Part shown: positions 20,170 to 20,409 of the stretch, one piece after another | Layout of the letters: the number at the start of each line of letters is the position of its first letter | Numbering within the stretch: the first letter of the stretch is position 1 | Assembly: GCA_019114585.1 (NCBI GenBank) | Contig: DXFE01000132.1 | Coordinates: 1 to 20,409 of the forward strand | Direction: 5' to 3' | Length of the DNA stretch: 20,409 nt | DNA from: Gemmiger_A avium | GTDB taxonomy: Bacteria > Bacillota > Clostridia > Oscillospirales > Ruminococcaceae | Made by a program: the position numbers and the translations under genes | The notes under the pieces: generated by a model | Databases searched by the model: none | Told to the model about the DNA's origin: nothing | The model's input: only the letters and a program-made list of their open reading frames with translations

Positions 20170-20409
20170 TTACAGCTCTCCCTTGGCCCGCAGCGCCTGG
20201 ATCTTGAGCAGGGCGGCGATGGTTTTGCCGTCCACGATGCGGCCGTCCAGGCACATGGCCACGGCCTCGTCCAGAGGCAGGGATTCCGGGGTCAGGAACT
20301 CGTCCTCGTCCAGATGCATGGGCACCGGATGCAGGCCGGTGGCCAGATAGGTATAGATGATCTCGCTGCAGTAGCCCACCGTGGGCCAGATGGGGTGCAG
20401 GTCCCGCCA
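20170..20409 (-). CDS. Nudix hydrolase, C-terminal part (runs off the window)
   Basis: The last 79 residues of a gene that continues past the window edge, read from WRDLHPIWPTVGYCSEIIYTYLATGL to QALRAKGEL and a TAA stop. The order PTVGYCSEIIY, ATGL, LDEDEFLTPESLPLDEAV and GKTIAALLKIQ is typical of the C-terminus of ADP-ribose pyrophosphatase-type Nudix enzymes (NudF). The Nudix box itself would be upstream and is not in view, so the substrate cannot be confirmed. It is followed immediately by the acyltransferase gene. Confidence 0.75.
   Translation of the reverse strand, partial: WRDLHPIWPTVGYCSEIIYTYLATGLHPVPMHLDEDEFLTPESLPLDEAVAMCLDGRIVDGKTIAALLKIQALRAKGEL

Overview
The window reads as chromosomal DNA from a GC-rich, anaerobic, spore-forming-lineage Firmicute, most like the Oscillospiraceae/Ruminococcaceae (the Faecalibacterium, Subdoligranulum and Gemmiger neighbourhood). 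The reasons are the conserved order rpsT / gpr / spoIIP, a T-box leader on asnS, the mnmE-mnmG pair, Gram-positive ribosome binding sites (AAGGAGG) and sigma-A type promoters. The genus is inference. There is no phage, integrase, IS transposase, CRISPR array, rRNA or tRNA gene.

Layout. 1-4333: a terminator, then an operon of a polytopic sensor histidine kinase, a NarL/LuxR response regulator (4-bp overlap) and a double AAA+ ATPase of CbbX/SpoVK type. 4446-4772: a small conserved protein facing rpsT (minus) across a bidirectional terminator. 5356-7657: gpr and spoIIP, the spore protease and the engulfment hydrolase, separated by a 370-bp repeat-rich spacer. 7654-9464: sigma-A promoter, asparagine T-box leader, asnS and a strong terminator. 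9491-10377 (minus): a YbaK-type deacylase with an unusually long leader. 10404-11952: mutY and a small membrane protein. 11959-12225 (minus): a membrane zinc-ribbon protein. 12310-19050: a probable operon of two paralogous membrane-anchored degenerate LytM/M23 proteins, mnmE, mnmG and a PPC/DUF296 protein. 19061-20409 (minus): an acyltransferase-3 membrane protein and the end of a Nudix hydrolase gene.

The most notable content is not protein coding. Two families of dispersed structured repeats occur in the intergenic spaces. Family A (four full copies and one partial copy) begins 0-17 nt after a stop codon, always in the orientation of the preceding gene. It has a perfect 9-13 bp hairpin followed by a second hairpin whose stem varies in a compensatory way between copies. 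Family B (two copies) is a run of four hairpins. The family B copy upstream of the ybaK-like gene lies in a 275-bp block flanked by an exact 13-bp direct repeat. That repeat contains the gene's ribosome binding site, so the block looks like an insertion that duplicated its target and kept the gene translatable while giving it a leader of about 310 nt.

Functionally the window mixes translation and tRNA quality (rpsT, asnS, YbaK-type deacylase, mnmE, mnmG), oxidative DNA damage repair (mutY, and possibly the Nudix enzyme, whose substrate cannot be told), sporulation (gpr, spoIIP) and envelope or signalling proteins (kinase/regulator, LytM-like pair, acyltransferase). All assignments are from reading the sequence and memory of the families; no searches were run.
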